Source of the DNA: Streptomyces monomycini
Lineage (GTDB): Bacteria > Actinomycetota > Actinomycetes > Streptomycetales > Streptomycetaceae
Assembly (NCBI RefSeq): GCF_022271435.1
Contig: NZ_JAFIQY010000052.1
Location: 1-57,764, forward strand
Length of the DNA: 57,764 bases
Direction of reading: 5' to 3'
The notes under the pieces were generated by a model. The model saw only the letters and a program-made list of their open reading frames with translations, was not told where the DNA came from and did no database searches. Shown here one piece after another: positions 1 through 8,204 of the stretch. The position numbers and the translations under genes are program-made. Each line of letters begins with the position of its first letter. The first letter of the stretch is position 1.

Positions 1-131
1 TGGAAACCCTCCTCAGCGACCCCGCCCTGCGCGACCGCATGGGCGAGACGGCCCGCACCAACATCCAGCGCTACGCCACCGACGAGATCGTCCAGCGCTG
101 GGAGAACCTCTTCACCTTCCTCCAACGATGA
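1..131 (+). CDS. C-terminal end of a glycosyltransferase (partial)
   Basis: The window opens inside a gene read in the frame whose codons begin at position 3. The visible tail, about 42 residues, reads ETLLSDPALRDRMGETAR and ends WENLFTFLQR before a TGA at 129-131. The pattern of a 'LLSDPALRDRMGETAR' helix followed by a tryptophan-containing final helix is typical of the C-terminus of GT-B fold (group 1 / GT4) glycosyltransferases. This is inferred from family resemblance only; the catalytic part lies outside the window, so substrate and pathway cannot be named. A strong hairpin follows at 177-221. Confidence 0.6.
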   Translation, partial: ETLLSDPALRDRMGETARTNIQRYATDEIVQRWENLFTFLQR

Positions 132-176
132 AGCGGTGAAGCACGCCAGAGGTTGATCAAAGGATGAACCGTCCCT

Positions 177-221
177 CCTGGCAGCGGCCACCGGCCTGTC
201 TTCGCGGTGGCCGCTGCCAGG
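177..221. terminator. Bidirectional hairpin terminator
   Basis: A perfect 17-bp inverted repeat, CCTGGCAGCGGCCACCG (177-193) and its complement (205-221), encloses an 11-nt loop. It sits between the glycosyltransferase end at 131 and the stop of the convergent small gene at 259, so it can serve both. There is no U-tract, which is usual for Streptomyces terminators. Confidence 0.85.
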
Positions 222-258
222 GGCTCATCGGACCGTGCCGGTGGCCACTATGGACGGG

Positions 259-537
259 TCAGCAGGTGCGCCCCACGTAGTGCGCGCCGTCGATCTTCCC
301 GGAAGACCCGAGCCAGGTGACCCCGGGGCCCACACAACGCTCGTAGTTGGGGCCGAACACCTCCACTTCGATGATCACGCGTGAGCCGTCGCTCGTGCAG
401 TGGTGGTAGTACGCGTCCCTCGAAGTCTCGTAGAAGCCGCAGGGGTTGGCGGACGCGCCGGGAGCGCCCGCGACGGACATGCCGAGCGCGAGGGCCGTGG
501 CGCCGAGAGTCGCCAGCAGGGAACGGCGAAGGCTCAT
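259..537 (-). CDS. Small secreted protein, DUF6355-like
   Basis: 92 residues. The start is the ATG at 537 because AAGGAG lies 8 nt upstream (546-551); the ATG at 543 is only 2 nt from it, and the longer open frame upstream has no signal. Residues 1-30 are a Sec signal peptide (RR, hydrophobic core, ASA-N). The mature part of about 62 residues has four cysteines (33, 47, 68, 92), beginning NPCGFYETSRDAYYHHC, which suggests two disulphides. The CGFY...HC start resembles the DUF6355 family of small actinomycete exported proteins, some found beside natural-product genes; that assignment is from memory. Function unknown. It is transcribed divergently from the NTF2-like gene at 853 across a shared regulatory region. 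Confidence 0.75.
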   Translation of the reverse strand: MSLRRSLLATLGATALALGMSVAGAPGASANPCGFYETSRDAYYHHCTSDGSRVIIEVEVFGPNYERCVGPGVTWLGSSGKIDGAHYVGRTC

Positions 538-753
538 GTGCATGACTCCTTGTCGAGGTAGGAAGATGTCGACCTTCCGATGCCGGGCGGGAGTCGCCTC
601 GGCACGTGGAGAGCGTCGCTTCGGCCCCCCGGGACCGTCAGGTCGTCTCACTCGTACGGGGATCGGAAACCACCGGTTCGAGTGCTGTGGTGGATTACGT
701 GAGTTCGGCGGGAGCGGTGGCCGGTGGCTCAAGGGCGAACCTCTCCGTCCGGT

Positions 754-773
754 ACTAATCAAGCTTGACTAGT
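754..773. promoter_or_regulatory. Near-palindromic operator candidate
   Basis: ACTAATCAAGCTTGACTAGT is a 20-bp imperfect palindrome (only one symmetrical pair broken) with TCAAGCTTGA at its centre. It covers the -35 hexamer of the rightward promoter at 765 and lies in the 315-bp space between the divergent genes ending at 537 and starting at 853. The TCAA/TTGA core is the style of site bound by MarR-family dimers. No regulator gene is adjacent. Confidence 0.5.
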
Positions 774-793
774 TGCTCCGTCGGGCGTACTTT
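765..793 (+). promoter_or_regulatory. Promoter for the NTF2-like gene
   Basis: TTGACT (765-770) and TACTTT (788-793) are separated by exactly 17 nt, close to the main sigma-factor consensus. The expected start point is about 50 nt before the GTG at 853. The -35 is embedded in the 754-773 palindrome, so repression by occlusion is plausible. Nothing else recognisable was seen in 538-753. Confidence 0.6.
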
Positions 794-852
794 CCTTCTG
801 CGCGGCCACGTGGGGTGGGCGCGCGTCCGAGACCGATCGAGGGGAACCGCGC

Positions 853-1281
853 GTGACCTTTCTGCCCGACACCGGCTACGTACCGACCGACGAGGACCGT
901 GCGAGCCTGGACGCCTGGTTCGCGGAGTACGACGCACGGAGCGCGAAGCGCGACGTCGCGCGCATGGCCGACATGGCCGTCTTCCCGCTCAACCTGGTGA
1001 GTGACGACTCGGCCGGCGACGGCCGTTCGGCGCAGTGGGACCGGGAGCAGTACGTCGCGACCATGACCCAGGTGATGGGCGAGGGGAACGAGGACATCAC
1101 CTTCACCTCCACCCGGACGCCGGTCTTCCTCTCGCCCGCGATGGCCGTGGTCTTCACGGACTCGACCATGACCCAGGAGGGCCGGAGCCAGCAGCTGCGG
1201 TACGCCGACATCCTGATCCGGCGGGACGGGCAGTGGGCGTTCCAGACCATGATCCAGGGCGGCTGGGGCGACAACCTCTGA
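853..1281 (+). CDS. NTF2-like / SnoaL-fold protein
   Basis: 142 residues from a GTG start preceded by GAGGGG at 839-844. The layout is that of the cone-shaped NTF2-like (SnoaL/DUF4440) superfamily: an N-terminal helix (DEDRASLDAWFAEYDARSAKRDVARMADMAVFP), a middle strand-rich part and a C-terminal IRRDGQWAFQTMIQGGW strand pair. Such proteins are small-molecule isomerases, cyclases or ligand-binding subunits; no catalytic signature is distinctive enough to name a substrate. It stands alone behind its own promoter with the palindromic operator. Length and start fit the family. Confident in fold, not in function. Confidence 0.75.
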   Translation: MTFLPDTGYVPTDEDRASLDAWFAEYDARSAKRDVARMADMAVFPLNLVSDDSAGDGRSAQWDREQYVATMTQVMGEGNEDITFTSTRTPVFLSPAMAVVFTDSTMTQEGRSQQLRYADILIRRDGQWAFQTMIQGGWGDNL

Positions 1282-1491
1282 ACCCCACGCGGTCGCCGGT
1301 ACGGCGCGTGAGCGGGGCAGTGTAAGGGGGCGGCGCACCGGGCGGGCGGAATTCATCGCGTTGCGCGAAGCGCTGAGTCGGTGCCTCTGTGCCCTCCGTA
1401 GAACTGGGTGCCCACCGTGCACGGGGGCCACTGCGCCATCACGGCGTACGTCCCCGTGTGCTCCCCCGTGGCCCAGTTGGAGGTCGGAGAA

Positions 1492-2862
1492 GTGAGCCAT
1501 CGATACGTGAGCGAGAGCCATCGGCATGTGAACAAGCGGACCGGCGTCCTCGTCGGCGGCGCGGCAACAGCCCTCGTGGCGGCGGCGATCGTGCTGCCGC
1601 AGGCCAATGCGAGCGCGGAACGGCCAGGGCCGCCGCGCAGCTTCTCCTCCGAGTCGGCCGCGCGGGTCGCCTCGTCGCTGAAGGCGGATCTCGGCGCCGA
1701 CCGGACGGCGGGCTGGTACCTCGACGCCGGGCAGGGGCGGCTCGTGATGAACGTCCTGTCGGCGGACGACGCCGGGAAGGTCCAGGCGGAGGGTGCCGTG
1801 GCGCGCGTCGTACGCAACAGCACGAGCGAACTGCGCGCGGCAACGCGCGCCTTGCGTGACACCGCGGCCGTCCCCGGGACCGCGTGGTCCATCGACCCCA
1901 GGACCAACCAGGTCTCGGTCGTCGCCGACCGTACGGTCACCGGTGCGAAACTCGCCGCTCTCACCGAAGCAGTGGAGAAGGCGGGCGGCGGTGGCATGGC
2001 GAGGATCAAGCGGACGGCGGGGGAGTTCCGGCGGTATCACGGCGGGGGGAGTGCCGCGGGGGCGACGATGGACACCGGCGGTTCGGAGGGCTCGGGTGGC
2101 TCCGATGGCGGTTCGGACAGCTCCGGTGGCTCCGGTGGTGGCTCGGACGGTTCCGGTGGCTCCGACGGTGGAACGGCCGACTCCGGTGGCGGCTCGGCCG
2201 GAGAGAGCGGCGGAGGTACGGGAGCGCTGCCGGTCGGAGGCAGCGCCATCTTCGGGGGAAACGCGCGCTGTTCGCTCGGCTTCAACGTCACCGTTCAGGG
2301 TGCTCCGGCCTTTCTGACCGCGGGGCACTGCGGCAAGGGCAGCACGACCTGGACGGCCGACCAGGCGGGGGCGCAGCCGCTGGGTACGGTGGCCGACGCC
2401 CGGTTCCCCGAGAGCGACTTCGCCCTGGTGACCTACGACGATCCGGCCGCCCGCCCGGACAGCGCGGTCGACCTGCGGAACGGCGGCACTCAGCAGATAT
2501 CCCGGGTGGCGGAGGCCGCCGTAGGGATGCCGGTGCAGCGGTCCGGCAGCACGACCGGGCTGTCGGAGGGGACCGTCACCGGCCTGGACGCGACGGTGAA
2601 CTACGGCAACGGCGACATCGTCAACGGGCTGATCCAGACGGACGTGTGCGCCGAGCCCGGCGACAGCGGCGGTTCGATGTTCTCCGGCGACGCGGCCGTG
2701 GGACTGACCTCCGGCGGCAGCGGCGACTGCACGCAGGGCGGCGAGACCTTCTTCCAGCCGGTCACCACGGCACTCGAAGCGACCGGCGCCGAGATAGGAG
2801 CAGCCGGCGGCGGCAGCGAAGCAGACAGCGGCGGCGGCGGGGAGCGTTCGGCAGGACGGTAG
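1492..2862 (+). CDS. Secreted S1E (streptogrisin/alpha-lytic) serine protease
   Basis: 456 residues from the GTG at 1492 (GGAGA just upstream; the longer frame from 1408 has no RBS). Residues 1-42 are a signal peptide ending ANASA. Residues about 50-180 form the alpha-lytic-type pro-region (WYLDAGQGRLVMNVL). A Gly/Ser/Asp-rich linker of about 50 residues made of GGSD-type repeats follows, then the chymotrypsin-fold domain. The triad is visible: His279 in TAGHC, Asp309 in ESDFALV and Ser392 in GDSGGS. The tail is again Gly-rich. The protein should be exported, self-processed and act as an extracellular protease. The low-complexity linker between pro-region and catalytic domain is unusual for streptogrisins. 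Confidence 0.93.
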   Translation: MSHRYVSESHRHVNKRTGVLVGGAATALVAAAIVLPQANASAERPGPPRSFSSESAARVASSLKADLGADRTAGWYLDAGQGRLVMNVLSADDAGKVQAEGAVARVVRNSTSELRAATRALRDTAAVPGTAWSIDPRTNQVSVVADRTVTGAKLAALTEAVEKAGGGGMARIKRTAGEFRRYHGGGSAAGATMDTGGSEGSGGSDGGSDSSGGSGGGSDGSGGSDGGTADSGGGSAGESGGGTGALPVGGSAIFGGNARCSLGFNVTVQGAPAFLTAGHCGKGSTTWTADQAGAQPLGTVADARFPESDFALVTYDDPAARPDSAVDLRNGGTQQISRVAEAAVGMPVQRSGSTTGLSEGTVTGLDATVNYGNGDIVNGLIQTDVCAEPGDSGGSMFSGDAAVGLTSGGSGDCTQGGETFFQPVTTALEATGAEIGAAGGGSEADSGGGGERSAGR

Positions 2863-2942
2863 TTCACCGCTCGTCTGGGCCGTCCGGTGCCGGGTACCTG
2901 GTCTGGAACCTCGGCTCGTCCGTCCGAGCCTCGGGGGACCTT

Positions 2943-3804
2943 ATGGACGAAGGGCCCGTATCGGCCCACGGCGGCGTCTCGCCCGCACCGACCGTCACCC
3001 GACCAGCTTGCTGGTCCCTTCCCTGTTCGAAGCGGGAGTGGCGGGGCTCCTGGTCGGGCTCGGCTACCAGCCGCTGTCGTCGGTCGTGGACTCGCTGTGG
3101 GCGCCGGACCCGCGCCTGCCACCCTGGTTGATCGGTACGTGCTACGCCGTGCTGCTCTCCGGCGTGCTCGGCCTCGCGGTGTGGCGCTCCGTGGTGGAGG
3201 GCGGGCCGCCCGTACCTTCCCCTCGGCGGCCGCCACCGCGGGAATCCTGGCGGGACAGGTCCTGCTGCCGCTGGTGCTGTTCCACGTGCAGGTGGCGATC
3301 TGCGGCTGGAGCGACATCGAAGCGTGCTTCACCGAGCAGCTGCCCTTGCGGGAAGCCGTCGTCTTCGGCCGCTGGATGCTGCTGTGCGGTGTGTACGTCG
3401 CTCTGGCAGCCATGCTGATCTTCGTCGCCGTACTCGCCGTAGGCGCCCTCGTTCCCGTACGCCCCCTTCTCTCCGTACGGTCCCTCCTCCCGCGACGGAC
3501 AGGTCCGGCGTCCCGTACGCGGGTCCGTCCGGAATCGGCGCTGGTGTCGGCGTTGGTGTCGGCGCTGCACTTCTGGTGGGCGGGGACCGTGACCCTGTTC
3601 GGGTCGAGCGACGATCCCGGGCTGGTGGCCCTCGCCGCCGCCGGGCGGGGGAGCCTGCTGGATGAGAACGACCTGAGTGTCGCGCAGGTCCTCACCGACG
3701 CCGAGGCGCACTGCCTGTACCGGTTCCAGTCCCGCGGCACCGCGCGCGAGCAGGTACTCCGTCCACCGCACCGGTTTACGCCAGTTCCTCCCGCGCGTAC
3801 GTGA
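2943..3804 (+). pseudogene. Membrane protein gene broken across three frames
   Basis: Three successive segments read like one protein. ATG at 2943 (GGGGGA upstream) gives MDEGPVSAHGGVSPAPTVTR. A second frame from about 3003 gives LLVPSLFEAGVAGLLVGLGY and LIGTCYAVLLSGVLGLAVW. A third frame from about 3205 gives AAATAGILAGQVLLPLVLFH, an acidic extracellular-like loop, and LLCGVYVALAAMLIFVAVLA, continuing with good codon use to a stop at 3804. About four membrane spans are evident. Each break is equivalent to one missing base. Either a recent pseudogene or two sequencing deletions. Family not recognised. Its end overlaps the convergent reductase gene by 29 bp. Confidence 0.5.
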
Positions 3805-4666
3805 GGAAGCCGCGCGGCGGGCGGCCGGTGACGCGCTCGACGGTGTCGGTGGTGCGATCCTCGGAGCCTGCGGCGATAGACCGGTCCAGGTCGGCCAGCA
3901 GCGCGGCGAACTCTTCGGGGATGCCGGTGGCCAGGCGGTCGCGGAACTGCTCGTGACTGAGCCGCCGGTGGATCACCGGCCGCCCCGTCACGCGTGTCAG
4001 AACGGCGGCGACCGTGTCGTAACTCAGCGCTTCGGGGCCGGTGAGGACCAGGTCGGTGCAGGGGGCGCGCCGGTCGGTGAGGGCATGCGCGGCGACCGCC
4101 GCGATGTCGGCCGCGTCGACGAACCCGACACGGCCGTCGCCGGTCGCGGTCGCGATGACACCGTCCTCGCGGATGCTCCGCGCGTGCGCGTGCTCGCCGC
4201 CGAAGTTCTGCATGAACCACGACGGCCGCAGGACGGCCCACTCCTCGAACAGTCCTGGCAGCGCGTCGTGCACCTGGCCGACGGCAGGGCCGCCCCGGGC
4301 GATGGCGGAGGAGCTGAGCAGCACCACGCGCCGCACCCCGGCCGCACGGGCCCGTTCGAGGAAGGGCAGGACGACGGTGGCCGGGTCGCGGTCCCCGACG
4401 GGCGGTACGAGGTAGATGCCGTCCGCACCGTGCAGGGCTTCGGCGTGCGTGGCCGGGTCGTACCAGTCGAAACGGACGGGCCGGGCGCCGCCCACGGGTG
4501 TCGCACGGCGGCTCGCGGCCCGGACCTCGCAGCCGAGCGCGGCCAGCCGGGCCACGAGTCGGCCGCCGGTGGTGCCGGTGGCCCCGGTGACCAGGACGGT
4601 GCGGTGGGACTGGGACTGGGCCCGGGATTCGGACCCGGACGGGGAGTGGGATACGGAATCGGGCAT
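3776..4666 (-). CDS. NmrA-like atypical SDR, NAD(P)-binding reductase
   Basis: 296 residues. A 22-residue Ser-rich N-terminus precedes the Rossmann motif VLVTGATGTTGGRLV, the GxxGxxG dinucleotide-binding loop of atypical short-chain dehydrogenases. AASRRATPV after the second strand suggests NADP preference. RRVVLLSSSA and the later WFMQNFGGEHAH stretch match the NmrA/azoreductase-like subgroup, in which the classical Tyr-Lys pair is missing. AAGGGG-like sequence precedes the ATG at 4666. It is divergent from the TetR gene at 4782, which probably controls it through the operators in between. Substrate unknown; quinone or redox sensing is typical of this subgroup. Confidence 0.85.
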   Translation of the reverse strand: MPDSVSHSPSGSESRAQSQSHRTVLVTGATGTTGGRLVARLAALGCEVRAASRRATPVGGARPVRFDWYDPATHAEALHGADGIYLVPPVGDRDPATVVLPFLERARAAGVRRVVLLSSSAIARGGPAVGQVHDALPGLFEEWAVLRPSWFMQNFGGEHAHARSIREDGVIATATGDGRVGFVDAADIAAVAAHALTDRRAPCTDLVLTGPEALSYDTVAAVLTRVTGRPVIHRRLSHEQFRDRLATGIPEEFAALLADLDRSIAAGSEDRTTDTVERVTGRPPRGFLTYAREELA

Positions 4667-4690
4667 GGACGGCCCCTTCCCCTACGATGT

Positions 4691-4743
4691 GGACCGTAGG
4701 TCCGTTTAGCTGGACGAGGGCAACCATACGGACCGGCAGTCCG
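4691..4743. promoter_or_regulatory. Two inverted repeats in the TetR/reductase intergenic region
   Basis: GGACC-GTA-GGTCC (4691-4703) and CGGAC-CGGCA-GTCCG (4729-4743) lie between the divergent genes starting at 4666 and 4782. Both carry GGAC/GTCC arms, so they could be two sites for one dimeric repressor, most simply the TetR protein encoded at 4782. Confidence 0.5.
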
Positions 4744-4781
4744 CTTTGTAAACGGGTGCCGCGACGACCGAAGGAGAGACC

Positions 4782-5360
4782 GTGGCCGTACGCAAGGAGC
4801 GCGTGGACGCCGCACGCAACCGGGAGGCCGTACTCGCCGCCGCCGACGCCCTCTTCGCCCGCAGTGACAGCCCGCGCGGCGTGTCCATGGACGATGTCGC
4901 GGCCGCCGCCGGGGTCGGCAAGGGCACCCTCTTCCGCCGGTTCGGCGACCGCACCGGTCTGATCCGCGCCCTCGTCGAGGCGCGGATCGAACCGCTGCGC
5001 CAGGCCGTCGAGAGCGGCCCGGCGCCGCTCGGCCCCGCCACCCCGCCGTACGAACGGGTACCGGCGCTGCTCGACGCCGTCCTCGGCTTCAAGCTGGCCA
5101 ACCGGCATCTGGCTCTCGCCCTGGAGGAAACCGGCAGCGGCAGCCCGTACCAGGCAGAGCACTACCAGTGGTGGCACGCCACCCTCCGGCAGACACTGGA
5201 CGGCCTCCCCGGCCTTGCCGACAGCAGCTTCACCGCGCACGCCCTGCTGGCCGCCACCCGCGCCGACCTCGTCGAGCACCTGGCCGGTACGGAAGGCATG
5301 ACGGCCGAAGGGATGCGGACGCACATCGCGGCGTACGCGAAGCAGGTGCTGGGCCAGTAA
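4782..5360 (+). CDS. TetR-family transcriptional regulator
   Basis: 192 residues from a GTG preceded by AAGGAGA. The N-terminal helix-turn-helix is clear: residues about 15-60, REAVLAAADALFA ... VSMDDVAAAAGVGKGTLFRRFGDRTGLIRAL. The remaining 130 residues are the helical ligand-binding and dimerisation domain (SBP-type, with LALALEETGSGSPYQAEHYQWW). It is divergently transcribed from the NmrA-like reductase, the classic arrangement of a TetR repressor and its target; the inverted repeats at 4691-4743 are the likely operators. Inducer unknown. Confidence 0.9.
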   Translation: MAVRKERVDAARNREAVLAAADALFARSDSPRGVSMDDVAAAAGVGKGTLFRRFGDRTGLIRALVEARIEPLRQAVESGPAPLGPATPPYERVPALLDAVLGFKLANRHLALALEETGSGSPYQAEHYQWWHATLRQTLDGLPGLADSSFTAHALLAATRADLVEHLAGTEGMTAEGMRTHIAAYAKQVLGQ

Positions 5361-5414
5361 CAGCAGTACTGGGGCAGCAGGGACCGCGCCGCGCGCTCCG
5401 CAGCCGTACCCCGC

Positions 5415-6770
5415 CTACGCCGTGAGGTAGGACAGGGCCACCGCGCCGTGCACGGCGGCGCCGACGGCGAGAGCCTGTTCGTCGTGCACGACCCGGCTGG
5501 AATGGTTGTCGGGAGCCTGGCCCGGGGGCTGCCCCGGCGGGCAGGCGCCGAGGAACGCCATGGCGCCGGGCACCCGTTCCAGGACGAAGGCGAAGTCCTC
5601 CGCGGCCATGATCGGGTGGGGCAGCAGCTGGACCTGCCCGGGACCGAGGAGATCCGTCGCCGCACGGGTGACGAGACCGGTGAAGCCGGGATCGTTGGCC
5701 ACCACCGGCGTGACGTCCGGCAGTTCCACGTCGGCGGTCAGACCGTGCGCCGCCGCCACACCGTCCGCCACCCGGACGATGCCGTCCCGGACCTTCTTAC
5801 GGGTGGCGTCGGACAGGGTGCGGAAGGTGCCGGTGATCTCCGCCGTGTCGGGGATGATGTTGGACGCTGTACCGGCGGTGACACGGGTGACGGTGAGGAC
5901 CGCCGGTTCGAAGACATCGACCGTACGGGTCACCATCGTCTGCAGCGCCTGGACGATCTCGCAGGCCACCGGCACGGGATCGAGGCCCCGCTGCGGCGCG
6001 GCGGCGTGTGCGCCCCGGCCGTGGACGGTGATGGCCAGCATGTCGGCGGCGGCGGACTGCGGACCTGGCCGCAGATGGACGGTGCCGGACGGGTGCCGGG
6101 TGGTGATGTGCAGGGCGAACGCCGCGTCCACCGCGCTGCCGTCCGGCGTCTCCAGCACGCCTTCCTCGATCATCGGCTGCGCGCCCCCGCAGATCTCCTC
6201 CGCCGGCTGGAACATGAACACCACCCGGCCCGCCAGCCGTTCGCGGCGGGCGGCGAGCAGGTGGGCGGCGCCCAGCAGCATCGCGGTGTGCGTGTCGTGT
6301 CCGCAGGCGTGCATGACGCCCGGCGTGCGGGAGGCGAAGTCTAGCCCGGTCTCCTCGGTCTGCGGCAGGGCGTCCATGTCGGCACGGAGCAGGACCGTCC
6401 GCCCCGGCCGGGTGCCGGTCAGCGTGGCGGTGACGGAGGTGAGCCGGTCGCCCGTGGTGACGGTCAGGGGGAGGCCGGACAATTCACGGAGCACGGTCTG
6501 CTGGGTGCGGGGCAGCGCGGTCCCCAGTTCCGGTGCGCGGTGGATCTCGCGGCGTACGGCGGTGATCCGCGGCAGCAGCCGCCGGGCGTCCCGGAGGAGC
6601 GTGCCGCAGCGGGGGCCTCCCCCGGGCCCGCTACCGGTTCCCTCGGACCCGCTACCGTTCCGCTCGGGCCCGCTGCCGTCACCCGCCAGTCCACTGCTGT
6701 CTCCCTCGGGCCCGTTGCTCTCTCCCTCGGGTCCGCCGTAGTCCGTCCTGGGCCCGCCGTCGTCTCCCAT
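5415..6770 (-). CDS. M20D-family amidohydrolase (aminoacylase / IAA-amide hydrolase type)
   Basis: 451 residues. After a low-complexity N-terminus (residues 1-54, rich in Gly, Ser, Pro and Glu), a standard M20D enzyme begins at LLRDARRLLPRITAVRREIHRAPEL. Metal-ligand motifs are present: HACGHDTHTAM, QPAEE, HITTRHPSG, GRGAHAAAPQRGLDPV in the lid domain, and MAAEDFAFV near the end. Such enzymes hydrolyse N-acyl amino acids or related amides in the cytoplasm with two metal ions. No ribosome-binding site precedes the ATG at 6770, so the true start may be internal, removing the repeat-like part. It is followed upstream by the BenE gene on the same strand. Confidence 0.88.
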   Translation of the reverse strand: MGDDGGPRTDYGGPEGESNGPEGDSSGLAGDGSGPERNGSGSEGTGSGPGGGPRCGTLLRDARRLLPRITAVRREIHRAPELGTALPRTQQTVLRELSGLPLTVTTGDRLTSVTATLTGTRPGRTVLLRADMDALPQTEETGLDFASRTPGVMHACGHDTHTAMLLGAAHLLAARRERLAGRVVFMFQPAEEICGGAQPMIEEGVLETPDGSAVDAAFALHITTRHPSGTVHLRPGPQSAAADMLAITVHGRGAHAAAPQRGLDPVPVACEIVQALQTMVTRTVDVFEPAVLTVTRVTAGTASNIIPDTAEITGTFRTLSDATRKKVRDGIVRVADGVAAAHGLTADVELPDVTPVVANDPGFTGLVTRAATDLLGPGQVQLLPHPIMAAEDFAFVLERVPGAMAFLGACPPGQPPGQAPDNHSSRVVHDEQALAVGAAVHGAVALSYLTA

Positions 6771-6905
6771 GGGCCCATGATGAGATCGCGGCGGCCGTAC
6801 GGCCAGAGGGCGCGCCCCGGTTCCGGCCGAAGAGCCGCGGGGGGCGGAACCGGACTCCGGCGGTGGTGCGCGAGCCGCCCGTACGGCCCGCGCACCACCC
6901 TCGGA

Positions 6906-8204
6906 TCAGGCCGCGGAGGCCTGCCGGGGACGCAGCCTCGTCAGAACCAGGTGCGCCACGACACCGAACACCAGCCCCCAGAACGCCGAACCGATGCCCG
7001 CGATGGTCACCCCGGACGCGGTGGCGAGGAACGTGATCAGAGCCGCCTCGCGGTCCTTCTCCTCCTTGACCGCGGCGGTCAGGCCGCCGGCCAGGGCGCC
7101 GAAGAGCGCGACTCCGGCCACCGCGGCGACCAGTTCCTTGGGCAGCCCGGCGAACAGCACGACGAGCGTCGAGCCGGACGCGCCGATCAGGAGGTAGAAG
7201 AAGCCGCAGGAGACACCGGCCACGTACCGGCGGCGCGGGTCGCGGTGCGCCTCGGGACCGGTGCAGATCGCCGCGGTGATCGCGGCCAGGTTGATCGCGT
7301 GCGACCCGAACGGGGCCAGGGCCGTGGACGCCACCCCGGTCGAGCCGATGAGCAGCCGGTCGTCCGGCCGGTAGCCGGACGCGCTGAGCACGCCCATACC
7401 GGGGGCGTTCTGCGACGCCAGCGTGGCCAGGATCATCGGTACGGCGATGCCGATGAGCGAACCGGCCGAGAACGACGGCGTGGTGAACACCGGCTTGGCC
7501 AGCTCCACATGGTCGATGTGGATGTCCAGCCGCGAGGTGAGCGCGCTGAACAGCACACCGGCCGCCAGCGCCAGCAGTACCGCGTACCGCGCGATGAAGC
7601 GTTTGCCCAGCAGATAGGCCACCAGCACCGCACCGGCGATCCACGGCGCGGTCTTCAGCGACGTGAACACCCCGGTGCCGAAGGAGAACAGGATGCCCGC
7701 GAGCATCGCCGACACCACGGCCGTCGGTATCTGCCGCATCAGCCGCCCGAACACCCCCGTCAGCCCGACGAGCGTGATGACGAGCCCGGTGACGACGAAG
7801 GCGCCGACGGCCTCGGCGTACGAGTACGCGCCCAGGCTGGTGACCAGGAGCGCCGCGCCCGGGGTCGAGAAGGCCGTGATGACCGGCATCCGGGTGCGCA
7901 GGCTGAGTGCGACGCAGGTGACGCCGCTGCCGATGGATATGGCCCACACCCAGGAACTGGTCTGCCCCTGGTCCAGATGCCCGGCGTGGGCGGCCGCCAG
8001 CACGATGACCAGCGGCCCGGAGTACGACACGACGACGGCCACGAAGCCGGCCAGCACGGCCGACAGCGAGGCGTCGCGGAACAGCCCGGGCCGGGTCTCC
8101 GGCGAACCGTCCGGTGGTGCGCCCTCCGTGAGGGGGCCGGCCGGCGGCTCCGGCGGGGGAGGGGTGCCGGTCGGCTGGATGTTGCTCGTGGTGTCCGAAC
8201 TCAA
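6906..8204 (-). CDS. benE: BenE-family benzoate/H+ symporter
   Basis: 432 residues from a TTG start chosen because AAAGGAAG sits 6 nt before it and the next segment (LSSDTTSNIQPTGTPPPPEP) leads directly into the first membrane helix. About 11-12 transmembrane segments follow, with the family signatures NAPGMGVL and FGSHAINLAAITAAICTG, where BenE proteins carry their conserved Asn/Gly loop. Predicted plasma-membrane importer of benzoate-like aromatic acids, though the substrate is inferred by family alone and no benzoate-degradation gene is nearby. The TTG overlaps the TGA of the PLP-enzyme remnant upstream (TTGA), so the gene was once translationally coupled to it. Confidence 0.88.
   Translation of the reverse strand: MSSDTTSNIQPTGTPPPPEPPAGPLTEGAPPDGSPETRPGLFRDASLSAVLAGFVAVVVSYSGPLVIVLAAAHAGHLDQGQTSSWVWAISIGSGVTCVALSLRTRMPVITAFSTPGAALLVTSLGAYSYAEAVGAFVVTGLVITLVGLTGVFGRLMRQIPTAVVSAMLAGILFSFGTGVFTSLKTAPWIAGAVLVAYLLGKRFIARYAVLLALAAGVLFSALTSRLDIHIDHVELAKPVFTTPSFSAGSLIGIAVPMILATLASQNAPGMGVLSASGYRPDDRLLIGSTGVASTALAPFGSHAINLAAITAAICTGPEAHRDPRRRYVAGVSCGFFYLLIGASGSTLVVLFAGLPKELVAAVAGVALFGALAGGLTAAVKEEKDREAALITFLATASGVTIAGIGSAFWGLVFGVVAHLVLTRLRPRQASAA

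Noticed and set aside
769..2328. Long minus-strand open frame across the NTF2-like and protease genes
   Set aside because: Arg/Gly/Pro-rich translation with poor third-position bias; it is the shadow of two well-supported plus-strand genes.
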